A stretch of 64,000 nucleotides of DNA. It comes from Rhodococcus koreensis. Its GTDB lineage: Bacteria; Actinomycetota; Actinomycetes; Mycobacteriales; Mycobacteriaceae. The position numbers and the translations under genes are program-made. The notes under the pieces are model-generated. The model saw only the letters and a list, made by a program, of their open reading frames with translations. It had not been told where the DNA came from and ran no database searches. The stretch covers positions 6,386,001-6,450,000 of the forward strand of contig NZ_FNSV01000005.1 of the NCBI RefSeq assembly GCF_900105905.1, read 5' to 3'. Positions 43,544 through 55,143 of the stretch are shown piece by piece (the stretch's first letter is position 1; the number at the start of each line of letters is the position of its first letter).

Positions 43544-43558
43544 TTCCGTCAGGCGGAA
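43544..43558. promoter_or_regulatory. Candidate AllR-like operator, own promoter
   Basis: TTCCGTCAGGCGGAA: inverted arms TTCCGT/GCGGAA around a 3-base centre, one mismatch from a perfect palindrome. Lies upstream of the IclR-family gene, consistent with autoregulation. Confidence 0.6.
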
Positions 43559-43621
43559 AGGGCGCTCCGTATGACGATAGCGCGGTTGTGGCGGATCGCG
43601 CCGATTCCTTCGCTACATCGG

Positions 43622-43688
43622 TTGACAAAACGCGGTGTGACGGCGTTCACTATATCGAGATACGAAATACAACTTCCATAATATGGAA
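43622..43688 (+). promoter_or_regulatory. dctA: dctA promoter with tandem AllR-like operators
   Basis: TTGACA at 43622-43627 is a probable -35 element. Downstream lie TATCGAGATACGAAA (43653-43667) and the perfect palindrome TTCCATAATATGGAA (43674-43688), centres 21 bases apart. The same layout with the same spacing precedes glcB (61837-61904). Site B ends 26 bases before the dctA start codon, so binding there would block transcription. Confidence 0.7.
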
Positions 43689-43714
43689 AACACCAAGCCC
43701 CGAGGGAGGGCCCC

Positions 43715-45148
43715 GTGTCTGAAGTCGAAATCGCTGCAAAACCCAAGAAGCAGCGTTGGTACAGATCGCTGTTCGTCCAGGTCCTGATCGGAATTGCCCT
43801 GGGCATCGCCACCGGCATCCTGTTCCCCGAGTTTTCGCATCACCTGGCGCCACTGGGCGAGGGCTTCATCAAGCTCATCAAAATGGTGGTCGCCCCGCTG
43901 ATCTTCCTGGTGATCGTCACCGGCATCGCGAAGGTCGGCAGCATGAAGGCGCTCGGCCAGATCGGCGCCAAAGCACTGCTCTGGTTCATGGGCGCGACGA
44001 TCTGCGCGCTGGGGCTCGGCCTGCTGGTCGGCAACCTCGTGCAGCCGGGCAGTGGCCTCAATATCGACCCGGCCACGCTGGACACCTCCGCGCTGGACGA
44101 GAAGACGCAGGGCGGTCACATGCCCGGCGGCGTCGAGTTCGTCATGCACATCATCCCGACCAGCGTGTTCGACGCGTTCGCCACGAACAGCCTGCTCCAG
44201 GTGCTGCTGTTCTCGATCCTCTTCGGCGTCGCTCTCGCGTCCTACAGCGAGTCCGCCCCGCCGGTCCTGATGGACGTGATCGACCAGTCGCTGCACGTCA
44301 TCTTCCGCATCGTCGGCTACATCATGTACCTGGCGCCGCTCGGCGCGTTCGGTGCGATGGCCTACACCGTCGGCAACTACGGTGCCGGTTCGCTCAAGTC
44401 CTTCGGGATCCTGGTGCTCGCGGCGTATGGCGCGGCCCTGTTCTTCATCGTCGTCCTCGCCACCGTGGTCAGGCTCCTGACCGGCGTCAATCCCTGGAAG
44501 TTCGTCAAGTACTGCCGGGAAGAGTTCATGCTCGCGCTGGGCACGGGGTCGTCCGAGGCCGTCATGCCCCGCATCATCAAGAAGCTCGACAACGCGGGCT
44601 GCGACCGCGCCGTCGTCGGACTGGTGATTCCCACCGGCTACTCGTTCAACCTCGACGGTGCCGCCATCTACCTGTCGCTCGCGATGATGTTCCTCGCGCA
44701 GGCGGTGGGCGTCGACCTCGGGTTCGGGGAGCAGCTCGCCATCATGGGCATCCTCATCCTCAGCTCGAAGGGCATGGCAGGCGTGCCGGGCTCCGCGTTC
44801 GTCGCACTCTCGGCCACCGCCGCCGCGATCGGCGCCTTCCCCGTGGCCGCAGTCGCGCTGCTCCTGGGCGCCGACCGGTTGATGGACTCCATGCGGGTCT
44901 TCACCAACCTGTTCGGCAACTGCATGGCCACGTTCGTGGTCGCGAACTGGGAGGGCCTGCTCGACAAGGACAAGATGCGGGCGGTTCTCGACGGGACGGT
45001 CACGCCCGACGACCCGGACGACGTCGTCGCCCACCCCCACCCCGGGCACGAACACCTCGCGACCACACCGGCCCAGCCGGCGATCGAGAAGCCCGAAGCG
45101 CTGACCGTGAACAGGACCCCGGAAGGAACGGTGAACCACCATGCCTGA
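43715..45148 (+). CDS. dctA: C4-dicarboxylate transporter DctA (DAACS family)
   Basis: A 477-residue proton/sodium symporter for malate, succinate and fumarate. Opening helix SLFVQVLIGIALGIATGILF, then GFIKLIKMVVAPLIFLVIVT; the substrate/ion-binding core is ALGTGSSEAVMPRI, VVGLVIPTGYSFNLDGAAIY and LLLGADRLMDSMRVFTNLFG NC. About 45 extra C-terminal residues (His/Pro-rich) exceed the E. coli protein. GTG start with GAGGGAGGG 4 bases upstream. First gene of the island's main operon, so dicarboxylate uptake is co-expressed with glyoxylate metabolism. Confidence 0.93.
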   Translation: MSEVEIAAKPKKQRWYRSLFVQVLIGIALGIATGILFPEFSHHLAPLGEGFIKLIKMVVAPLIFLVIVTGIAKVGSMKALGQIGAKALLWFMGATICALGLGLLVGNLVQPGSGLNIDPATLDTSALDEKTQGGHMPGGVEFVMHIIPTSVFDAFATNSLLQVLLFSILFGVALASYSESAPPVLMDVIDQSLHVIFRIVGYIMYLAPLGAFGAMAYTVGNYGAGSLKSFGILVLAAYGAALFFIVVLATVVRLLTGVNPWKFVKYCREEFMLALGTGSSEAVMPRIIKKLDNAGCDRAVVGLVIPTGYSFNLDGAAIYLSLAMMFLAQAVGVDLGFGEQLAIMGILILSSKGMAGVPGSAFVALSATAAAIGAFPVAAVALLLGADRLMDSMRVFTNLFGNCMATFVVANWEGLLDKDKMRAVLDGTVTPDDPDDVVAHPHPGHEHLATTPAQPAIEKPEALTVNRTPEGTVNHHA

Positions 45149-45923
45149 CACCCAGCCCACCGTCGGGCTCCTCGGTACCTGGGGCTATCACGGTCTGCTC
45201 GACGACGCCGAGCAGGTCTCGGTCGACACCCCGTACGGTCCCACCTCCGACAACATCGTCCTGGGATCCTCCGGGGGCCGCCGGCTCGCCTACCTGACCC
45301 GCACCGGGCGGCACCGCAACATCCCGCCGCACCGGATCAACGCCCGCGCCAACATCTGGGCACTGCACAGCCTGGGCGTCCGGACCATCCTCGCTCCCAC
45401 CCCCTCCGGCTCGCTGCGACCGGCGATCGGTGTCGGATCGGTCGTCGTCCCCGACCAGTTGGTCGACCGCACCGGCCGCACCGACGACACGTTCCACGAC
45501 GACGACGTCCACATCTCCTTCGCGGACCCGTTCTGCGTCCGCGGACGGCAGGCCGTGGTCTCGACGCTCCGCAGGAGCGGCTGGGTCGTCAACGACGGCG
45601 GCGTGATGGTCGCGATCCGCGGCCCCCGGTTCTCGACTCGCGCCGAATCCCGCTGGTACGCCGCCCAGGGCTGGGACCTGATCAGCATGACCCCGTATCC
45701 CGAAGCTGCGCTGGCCCGGGAACTCGGCATGTCCTACACCTGCATCGCCCTGGTCACCGATCACGACGTCATCAGCGACACCCCGTGGCCGGTCACCCAG
45801 GACCTGGTGCGCGAAGGACTCGACGCCAACACCAAGCGACTCCGCGAAGCACTGCTTCAGGTCGCGATCGAACTGGCAGACAAGCCGGAAACGACGGCAA
45901 CTGCCCACGGAAGAAGGAGCTGA
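45141..45923 (+). CDS. Nucleoside phosphorylase, MTAP/PNP-type
   Basis: A 260-residue protein of the trimeric purine nucleoside/methylthioadenosine phosphorylase family. Family marks: PPHRINARANIWALHSLGVR, PSGSLRPAIGVGSVVVPDQL, GPRFSTRAESRWY and MTPYPEAALARELGMSYTCI followed by ALVTDHD, the base-binding Asp region. Overlaps the dctA end by 8 bases. In this setting it would release purine bases that feed xanthine, urate and allantoin; that role is inferred, and substrate choice (inosine, guanosine or methylthioadenosine) is open. Confidence 0.83.
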   Translation: MPDTQPTVGLLGTWGYHGLLDDAEQVSVDTPYGPTSDNIVLGSSGGRRLAYLTRTGRHRNIPPHRINARANIWALHSLGVRTILAPTPSGSLRPAIGVGSVVVPDQLVDRTGRTDDTFHDDDVHISFADPFCVRGRQAVVSTLRRSGWVVNDGGVMVAIRGPRFSTRAESRWYAAQGWDLISMTPYPEAALARELGMSYTCIALVTDHDVISDTPWPVTQDLVREGLDANTKRLREALLQVAIELADKPETTATAHGRRS

Positions 45924-45927
45924 CAAG

Positions 45928-46335
45928 ATGGCCGAATTGTTCTGCAACGGTGGAGCGATGCGTGGCGGAAACCTGCATCACAACGTGTCTGCGCACACGT
46001 TCCTCGGCACGGTACGGACCGCGCCGAACTACCGATTCTTCTCCGTACGCGACGAATTCCCTGCCCTTCTCCTGACGGAGACCGGAGGCGCCTCGATCGA
46101 GGGCGAACTCTACGACGTGCCGATCGGCGACATCCGCACCGACTTCCTCCCCGAGGAGCCCGAGGAACTCGAGCTCACCGTGATCGAACTGTCCGACGGC
46201 CGTTCGGTTCTCGCAGTAGGGCTGCGACCGGGTCTGCTCGAGAGCAAGGCCGGTGAGCTCACCGAGATCACCGATCACGGCGGCTGGCGACGCTACCGCG
46301 GCCTGCCCGAGCCCGACAACACCACCGTCTCCTGA
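45928..46335 (+). CDS. Stand-alone AtzF C-terminal-like domain (allophanate-hydrolase-related)
   Basis: A 135-residue protein resembling the C-terminal gamma-glutamylcyclotransferase-like domain of allophanate hydrolases: FCNGGAMRGGNLHHNVSAHT, VRTAPNYRFFSVRDEFPALL, GGASIEGELYDVP and ELSDGRSVLAVGLRPG. In AtzF that domain follows the amidase and helps complete allophanate decarboxylation; here it is free of any amidase. It starts 4 bases after the phosphorylase stop, with AGGAGC ahead of the ATG. A role in ureide or urea nitrogen release is inferred from the neighbours. Confidence 0.72.
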   Translation: MAELFCNGGAMRGGNLHHNVSAHTFLGTVRTAPNYRFFSVRDEFPALLLTETGGASIEGELYDVPIGDIRTDFLPEEPEELELTVIELSDGRSVLAVGLRPGLLESKAGELTEITDHGGWRRYRGLPEPDNTTVS

Positions 46336-46361
46336 ACACCCCGAAAGCGAAAGAACAGCCG

Positions 46362-47183
46362 ATGGACAACATTGCCTACACCCTGAACTGCTCGATCCTG
46401 CTCACCGACGTGCCGCTCCTGCAGCGCCCGCAGGCCGCCCGGGATGCCGGATTCGACGCCGTCGAATTCTGGTGGCCGTTCGACACCGCCGTACCGAAGG
46501 ACAGCGACGTCGACGCCTTCGTGGCCGCGGTCGAGAACGCCGGAGTGCAGCTCACCGGATTGAACTTCGCGGCGGGCAACATGCCGGCGGGGGATCGCGG
46601 ACTGCTGTCCGACCCGGCGCAGGTGTCGGCGTTCCGTGACAACATCGACGTCACCGTCGGAATCGGAGAACGGCTGGGCACCAAAGCTTTCAACGCCCTG
46701 TATGGTAATCGTATCGACGGCACGGATCCGAAGATTCAGGACGACACGGCCACCGAGAACCTCGCTCAGGCGGGCAAGGCAGCAGATCGTATCGGTGCGG
46801 TCGTGCTCGTCGAACCGGTCAGTGGCACACCGGCGTACCCGCTGAAGACGGCGGCCGAGGCGATCGCCGTGATCGACCGGGTCAAGGCCGAGCACGGTGT
46901 CGATTCGCTCCGGCTCCTCGCGGACCTCTACCACCTCGAGGTCAACGGCGACGACGTCGGCGCCGCGATCGACACCTACGCCGACCGGATCGGGCACGTG
47001 CAGATCGCGGACGCGCCGGGGCGCGGCGAACCCGGCACCGGAACCCTCGACATCGACGGCTACCTGACGCGACTGGCCGGACACGGTTACCGCGGCTACG
47101 TCGGCCTCGAATACAAGGCGACGCGGCCGGACACGTTCGACTGGCTGCCACGCGAGCAGCGCGCGACCCGCGCCGGCCGCTGA
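46362..47183 (+). CDS. hyi: Hydroxypyruvate isomerase
   Basis: A 273-residue TIM-barrel protein of the xylose-isomerase-like/Hyi family, which interconverts hydroxypyruvate and tartronate semialdehyde. Seen: LNCSILLTDVPLLQRPQAAR, VEFWWPFDTAVP, LVEPVSGTPAYPLKTAAEAI with the metal-binding Glu, LLADLYHLEVNGDD and the final Glu in YVGLEYKATRPDTFDWLP. It sits between the upstream ureide genes and the reductase, in the usual Hyi-TSR-Gcl order of glyoxylate operons. Confidence 0.9.
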   Translation: MDNIAYTLNCSILLTDVPLLQRPQAARDAGFDAVEFWWPFDTAVPKDSDVDAFVAAVENAGVQLTGLNFAAGNMPAGDRGLLSDPAQVSAFRDNIDVTVGIGERLGTKAFNALYGNRIDGTDPKIQDDTATENLAQAGKAADRIGAVVLVEPVSGTPAYPLKTAAEAIAVIDRVKAEHGVDSLRLLADLYHLEVNGDDVGAAIDTYADRIGHVQIADAPGRGEPGTGTLDIDGYLTRLAGHGYRGYVGLEYKATRPDTFDWLPREQRATRAGR

Positions 47184-47220
47184 CACGCACCACCACATTT
47201 CGACGGAATCGAGGAGACTC

Positions 47221-48105
47221 GTGAGCACAATCGCATTCATCGGACTCGGAATCATGGGCAGCCCCATGGCCGTTCATCTCACCAAGGCCGGCCACCAGGT
47301 GGTCGGATACAACCGCTCGCCCGAGCGCACCGCGGCACTCGTCGAGGCCGGAGGCACCGCGGCCGACTCCATCGCCAAGGCCGTCGCCGGTGCCGACATC
47401 GTGGCCGTCATGGTCCCCGACTCGCCCGACGTCCAGGCCGTACTCGCCGGTGAGGACGGTGTGTTCGCGCACGCCCCGGCCGGCGCCCTGATCATCGACT
47501 TCTCGAGCATCCGGCCCGACGTCACCACCGCACTCGCCGCGCAGGCGGCCGAGCGTGGCTTCCGGCTGATCGACGCCCCGGTCTCGGGCGGTGAGGCAGG
47601 CGCGAAGAACGCGGCCCTGTCGATCATGGTCGGTGGCAAGGACGAGGACTTCGCCGCCGCGAAGCCGATCTTCGACGTCGTCGGGAAGACCGTAGTCCAC
47701 GTGGGCCCGAACGGCTCCGGGCAGACGGTGAAGGCCGCGAACCAGTTGATCGTCGCCGGCAACATCCAACTCCTCGCCGAGGCGATCATCTTCCTCGAGG
47801 CCTACGGTGTCGACACCGCGGCCGCCGTGGAGGTGCTCGGTGGCGGGCTGGCCGGATCGGCCGTCCTCAACCAGAAGGCGCAGAAGATGCTGGACCGGTC
47901 GTTCGAACCCGGATTCCGCATCGACCTGCACCACAAGGACCTCGGCATCGTGACCAGCGCGGCCCGTGAGGCCGGTGTCGTGACACCGCTCGGCGCGGTC
48001 GTCGCCCAGCTGATGGCCTCCGCCCGTGCGAACGGTGATGGCGGCCTGGACCATTCGGGACTGCTGCGTGGAGTGGAGCGGCTGTCCGGCCGCCCCTCCC
48101 AGTGA
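47221..48105 (+). CDS. glxR: Tartronate semialdehyde reductase (2-hydroxy-3-oxopropionate reductase)
   Basis: A 294-residue beta-hydroxyacid dehydrogenase. Cofactor motif IAFIGLGIMGSPMAVHLTKA; the substrate motif IDAPVSGGEAGAKNAALSIM; catalytic Lys in GQTVKAANQLIVAGNIQLLA. It reduces tartronate semialdehyde to glycerate with NAD(P)H. GTG start with GGAGA 5 bases upstream. Its place directly before gcl matches the assigned substrate. Confidence 0.93.
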   Translation: MSTIAFIGLGIMGSPMAVHLTKAGHQVVGYNRSPERTAALVEAGGTAADSIAKAVAGADIVAVMVPDSPDVQAVLAGEDGVFAHAPAGALIIDFSSIRPDVTTALAAQAAERGFRLIDAPVSGGEAGAKNAALSIMVGGKDEDFAAAKPIFDVVGKTVVHVGPNGSGQTVKAANQLIVAGNIQLLAEAIIFLEAYGVDTAAAVEVLGGGLAGSAVLNQKAQKMLDRSFEPGFRIDLHHKDLGIVTSAAREAGVVTPLGAVVAQLMASARANGDGGLDHSGLLRGVERLSGRPSQ

Positions 48106-48141
48106 CCCGTTTCAACTCGTAATCCTCGATGGAGAAGTGAT

Positions 48142-49947
<1,806 letters not shown>

Positions 49948-49955
49948 GGGTCACC

Positions 49956-51107
49956 GTGACACGTGTACTGGTCGCACCCGACAAGTTCAAGGGGTCCCTC
50001 ACCGCGGCGGAGGTCGCGGACGCTCTCGCCGACGGGCTCGTCGCCGGTGCACCGTCCTGGGTGATCGATCGCGTTCCGGTGGCGGACGGCGGCGACGGCA
50101 CGGTCGCGGCCGCCGTCGCCGCGGGGTGGACCCCGGTACCGGTCGACACGACGGGACCGACGGGGCTGCCCGTGACCTCGTTCTACGCGGTGCGCGAATC
50201 GACCGCGGTGGTGGAGCTGGCGTCGGCGGTGGGCCTGGTCCTGCTCCCCGGCGGTGCTCCGGACCCACTGGGTGCCAGTACATTCGGACTCGGCACCGTC
50301 GTCAGGCACGCGCTGGATGGGGGAGCCCGCGAGATCATCGTCGGTCTCGGGGGCAGCGCGTCAACCGACGGCGGTGCCGGCTTGTTGCAGGCTCTCGGCG
50401 TGCGTGTTCTCGACGCCGACGGCAGGGACGTCGCACCGGGCGGGGCGGCACTGCGCCACGCCGCCCGGGTCGACGTCACCGGTCTGCACCCGGCGGCGCG
50501 GGCGGCGCACTTTCGGCTCGCCTGCGACGTCGACAACCCGCTCCTCGGCCCGAGCGGCGCCACCGCCGTGTACGCGGGCCAGAAAGGCGCGGCGGCCGGA
50601 CAACTCGTCGTTCTCGAGGACGCGATGACCCGGTGGGCGCAGGTCGTGCGCGCCGCGACGGGCCGCGATGACAGCCGGGCCGCGGGGGCGGGCGCCGCGG
50701 GCGGGGCGGCGTTCGGCGCGATCTCGGTTCTGGGTGCGGACATCCGGCCCGGCATCGACACGGTCCTCGGCCTCGTCGACTTCCGCGGGCGACTCGCCGC
50801 CGCCGACCTCGTCATCACCGGCGAGGGGTCGCTGGACGAGCAGAGCCTGCACGGCAAGGCCCCGATCGGCGTCGCGACCGAGGCGCGGAGGGCAGGAATC
50901 CCCGTCCTCGCCGTCTGCGGACGAAACCAGCTCAGCGACACGCAATTACACAGATCCGGCATCTCCGCGGCCTACGCGCTCGCGGACCTGGAACCGGACC
51001 TTTACCGATCGATCAGACATGCCGCGGAACTCCTGCGCCGGATCGGCCGCACGATCGCCGCACCGTCCGACGAACTCGCAACACTCAGCACACGAGGAGA
51101 ATCATGA
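49956..51107 (+). CDS. glxK: Glycerate kinase (GlxK/GarK family)
   Basis: A 383-residue glycerate kinase of the GlxK/GarK type, which makes 2-phosphoglycerate. Family marks: VLVAPDKFKGSLTAAEVADA, VADGGDGTVAAAVAAG, IIVGLGGSASTDGGAGLLQA and DLVITGEGSLDEQSLHGKAP. GTG start 8 bases after gcl; its stop overlaps the allantoicase start (ATGA). It ends the Gcl-TSR-kinase branch, feeding enolase and the pyruvate kinase encoded downstream. Confidence 0.94.
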   Translation: MTRVLVAPDKFKGSLTAAEVADALADGLVAGAPSWVIDRVPVADGGDGTVAAAVAAGWTPVPVDTTGPTGLPVTSFYAVRESTAVVELASAVGLVLLPGGAPDPLGASTFGLGTVVRHALDGGAREIIVGLGGSASTDGGAGLLQALGVRVLDADGRDVAPGGAALRHAARVDVTGLHPAARAAHFRLACDVDNPLLGPSGATAVYAGQKGAAAGQLVVLEDAMTRWAQVVRAATGRDDSRAAGAGAAGGAAFGAISVLGADIRPGIDTVLGLVDFRGRLAAADLVITGEGSLDEQSLHGKAPIGVATEARRAGIPVLAVCGRNQLSDTQLHRSGISAAYALADLEPDLYRSIRHAAELLRRIGRTIAAPSDELATLSTRGES

Positions 51108-52159
51108 CTTCCGATTTCACCGCCCTGCCCGACCTCGCCTCGCGAGCCCTCGGCGGGAGCGTCTCCGCCGCCAACGACGAACTGTTCGCGCAGCGGGAGA
51201 ACCTCATCAAGGCGGAGGCCCCGTTCTTCGACCCCGCGGACTTCGGGCACAAGGGCAAGGTCTACGACGGCTGGGAGACCCGCCGCCGCCGCGACGACGG
51301 CCACGACTACGCGATCGTCCGCCTCGGTTCCGCCGGCATCATCCACGGCGTCGTCGTGGACACCGCGCACTTCAAGGGCAACTACCCGCCCTTCGTCTCC
51401 ATCGAGGCGGCGTCGATCGAGGGTTATCCGTCCATCGAGGACGTCATGAAGGCAGACTGGCAGACCATCGTCGAGAAGTCCCCGGCCGAGGGACACAAGG
51501 AGAACACGTACGCGGTCGCCGACCGGCACCGCTGGACGCACGTACGCCTCTCGATCCACCCCGACGGCGGCGTCGCGCGTCTGCGTGTACACGGTGAGGT
51601 CGTGCCCGACCCCCGGTTCCTGGACGGGACCGTGGACCTGCTGGCCGCGGAGAACGGTGGCCGCCTCGTCGGCTGCTCGGACGCGTTCTACGCGTCGCCC
51701 GCCAACATCATCCTTCCCGGCCGGGCCCGGAACATGGGGGAGGGCTGGGAGAACTCCCGGCGGCGCGGGGGCGGCAACGACTTCGCCGTGTTCTCGCTCG
51801 CCGCGGCCGGTCGCCCCCGGCACGTCGAGATCGACACCAGCTACTACGTAGGGAACGCGCCGGGCTGGGTGCGGCTGAGCACCGCCGACGCGCGCACCGC
51901 CGACATCGCGGACGAGGGCGCCTGGACGGAACTGCTGCCGCGCACGGCCGTGCAACCCGACACCCGGCACCGGTTCGTTCTGGACGCCGCCGCCGCGGCC
52001 ACCCACCTGCGACTCGACGTCTACCCCGACGGTGGCCTGTCCCGGCTGCGGCTGTTCGGCGATCTCGACGAGACGGCACTGGCGGAGACGCGACGCACCT
52101 GGTGGGACGCGCTTCCGCAGACCCATCAGGCACTCGTCGCCGACCAGGCGCCCCGCTGA
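51104..52159 (+). CDS. alc: Allantoicase
   Basis: A 351-residue allantoicase with the two-repeat jelly-roll layout: first repeat GKVYDGWETRRRRDDGHDYA, VVDTAHFKGNYPPFVSIEAA; second repeat GEGWENSRRRGGGNDFAVFS, IDTSYYVGNAPGWVRLSTAD. It cleaves allantoate to ureidoglycolate and urea, the step after allantoinase; ureidoglycolate then gives glyoxylate. I see no ureidoglycolate lyase in the window. Translationally coupled to glycerate kinase. Confidence 0.95.
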   Translation: MTSDFTALPDLASRALGGSVSAANDELFAQRENLIKAEAPFFDPADFGHKGKVYDGWETRRRRDDGHDYAIVRLGSAGIIHGVVVDTAHFKGNYPPFVSIEAASIEGYPSIEDVMKADWQTIVEKSPAEGHKENTYAVADRHRWTHVRLSIHPDGGVARLRVHGEVVPDPRFLDGTVDLLAAENGGRLVGCSDAFYASPANIILPGRARNMGEGWENSRRRGGGNDFAVFSLAAAGRPRHVEIDTSYYVGNAPGWVRLSTADARTADIADEGAWTELLPRTAVQPDTRHRFVLDAAAAATHLRLDVYPDGGLSRLRLFGDLDETALAETRRTWWDALPQTHQALVADQAPR

Positions 52160-52203
52160 TCGAGCGCACTCCCTACTCCTTCGACGAACCCGAGGAAACA
52201 CCC

Positions 52204-53593
<1,390 letters not shown>

Positions 53594-53601
<8 letters not shown>

Positions 53602-54937
53602 TCCGCTCGATCTGCTGTTCCGTGCCCCGCGGGTGATCACCTCGGCAGGGGAGGTCGCGCGCAGTGTGGGCGTGCGCGACGGCCGGATCGTCGTCATCGA
53701 ACCGTACGGGGCCCAACTCGACGCCGAGGTCGTCGTCGAACTGGGCGACGACGAAGTGCTGATACCCGGTCTCGTCGACACCCACGTGCACGTCAACGAG
53801 CCGGGCCGCACCGAATGGGAGGGTTTCGCGAGCGCGACCCGCGCCGCGGCCGCCGGCGGGGTGACCACGATCGTCGACATGCCGCTCAACAGCATCCCGC
53901 CGACCGTCGACGCCGCGGCCCTGGACGTCAAACGCCGGGTCGCGTCCGATCAGGCCTACGTCGACGTCGGGTTCTGGGGCGGCGCCGTGCCGGGCAACGT
54001 CCCGGACCTGCGTGCCCTGCACGACGCGGGCGTGTTCGGGTTCAAATGCTTCCTGCTGCACTCCGGCGTCGACGAGTTCCCGCCGTTGGATCCGGCGGAG
54101 CTCGAACTGGCGCTGAAGGAGATCGCGAGTTTCGGCGCGATGATGATCGTGCACGCGGAGGACGCACACGCGATCGACCGCGCGACGTCACCGGGCGGCG
54201 AGAACTATGCCGACTTCCTCGACTCGCGGCCGCGGGGCGCCGAGAATCTCGCCATCGCGGAGGTCATCGAGCTGGCCCGGTGGACGGGGTGCCGGGTGCA
54301 CATCCTGCACCTGTCGAGCTCCGACGCGCTGCCGATGATCGCGTCGGCCCGCAAGGACGGCGTGAAGCTCACGGTGGAGACGTGCCCGCACTACCTGTCG
54401 TTCGTCTCCGAGGAAATTCCCTCGGGAGCAACGCAATTCAAGTGCTGCCCGCCGATCCGTGAAGCCGGGAACCGGGAACTGCTGTGGCAGGGCCTCGCCG
54501 ACGGTGTGATCGACTGCGTCGTCACCGACCACTCCCCGTGCACGGTGGACCTCAAACGATTCGACATCGGCGACTTCGGGGTCGCGTGGGGCGGCATCGC
54601 GTCGCTGCAGGTGTCGCTGTCCGCGGTGTGGTCGGAGGCCAAGCGTCGCGGGCACACCCTGAACGACGTGGTCCGGTGGATGGCGGAGAACCCCGCCGAG
54701 CAGGTCGGGCTGAACACGAAAGGGCACATCGCGCTCGGGTACGCGGCGGATTTCGCGGTGTTCGCGCCGGAGGAGGCCTTCGTCGTCGACGTGGCCGCCC
54801 TGCAGCACAAGAATCCCGTCTCCGCGTACGACCGCCGTGCCCTCGCCGGCGTCGTGCGCAGCACCTGGCTGGCCGGAAAACGGATCGACCTCGACGAGGC
54901 ACCCCGCGGACGGCTGCTCAGTCGCGGACTGGCCTGA
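53594..54937 (+). CDS. allB: Allantoinase
   Basis: A 447-residue cyclic amidohydrolase, the standard allantoinase length. Metal ligands: LVDTHVHVNEPGRTEWEGFA (first His pair), the carbamylated Lys in VFGFKCFLLHSGVD, IVHAEDAHAI, VHILHLSSSDAL and the Asp in CVVTDHSPCTVDLKR. It hydrolyses allantoin to allantoate, the substrate of the neighbouring allantoicase. ATG at 53594 is used (8-base overlap with the malic enzyme end). A strong hairpin follows at 54954. Confidence 0.95.
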
Positions 54938-54953
54938 CCCCGCCGCGACCCCG

Positions 54954-54995
54954 CCCGCTGTCGCACTGGAACGAAATATCCAGTGCGACAGCGGG
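54954..54995 (+). terminator. Terminator hairpin after allB
   Basis: A perfect 16-bp stem (54954-54969 with 54980-54995, arm CCCGCTGTCGCACTGG) with a 10-base loop AACGAAATAT, followed by TTTG. It starts 17 bases beyond the allantoinase stop and ends the main operon; the permease downstream has its own operator. Confidence 0.75.
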
Positions 54996-55098
54996 TTTGT
55001 CGTGTTCGGGGCGGTGCGGCACCAAGATATATCCTGCGGAAATCATTGACCGGCCACTGTTGCCTGGCTCACACTTGGAGGGACCAATGGAACAAGCT

Positions 55099-55113
55099 TT
55101 CCGTGATACGGAA
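55099..55113. promoter_or_regulatory. Candidate AllR-like operator before the NCS1 permease
   Basis: TTCCGTGATACGGAA: perfect arms TTCCGT/ACGGAA around GAT. It ends 30 bases before the permease ATG at 55144, the same distance as the equivalent site before glcB. Confidence 0.65.
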
Positions 55114-55143
55114 GTTAGTTCGCCGCCACGCAAGGACAGGCAC

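Noticed and set aside
54970..54979. Loop AACGAAATAT of the allB hairpin considered as part of an AllR-like operator
   Set aside because: It lacks the TTCC arms and sits in a terminator-like hairpin after the gene rather than before a promoter.
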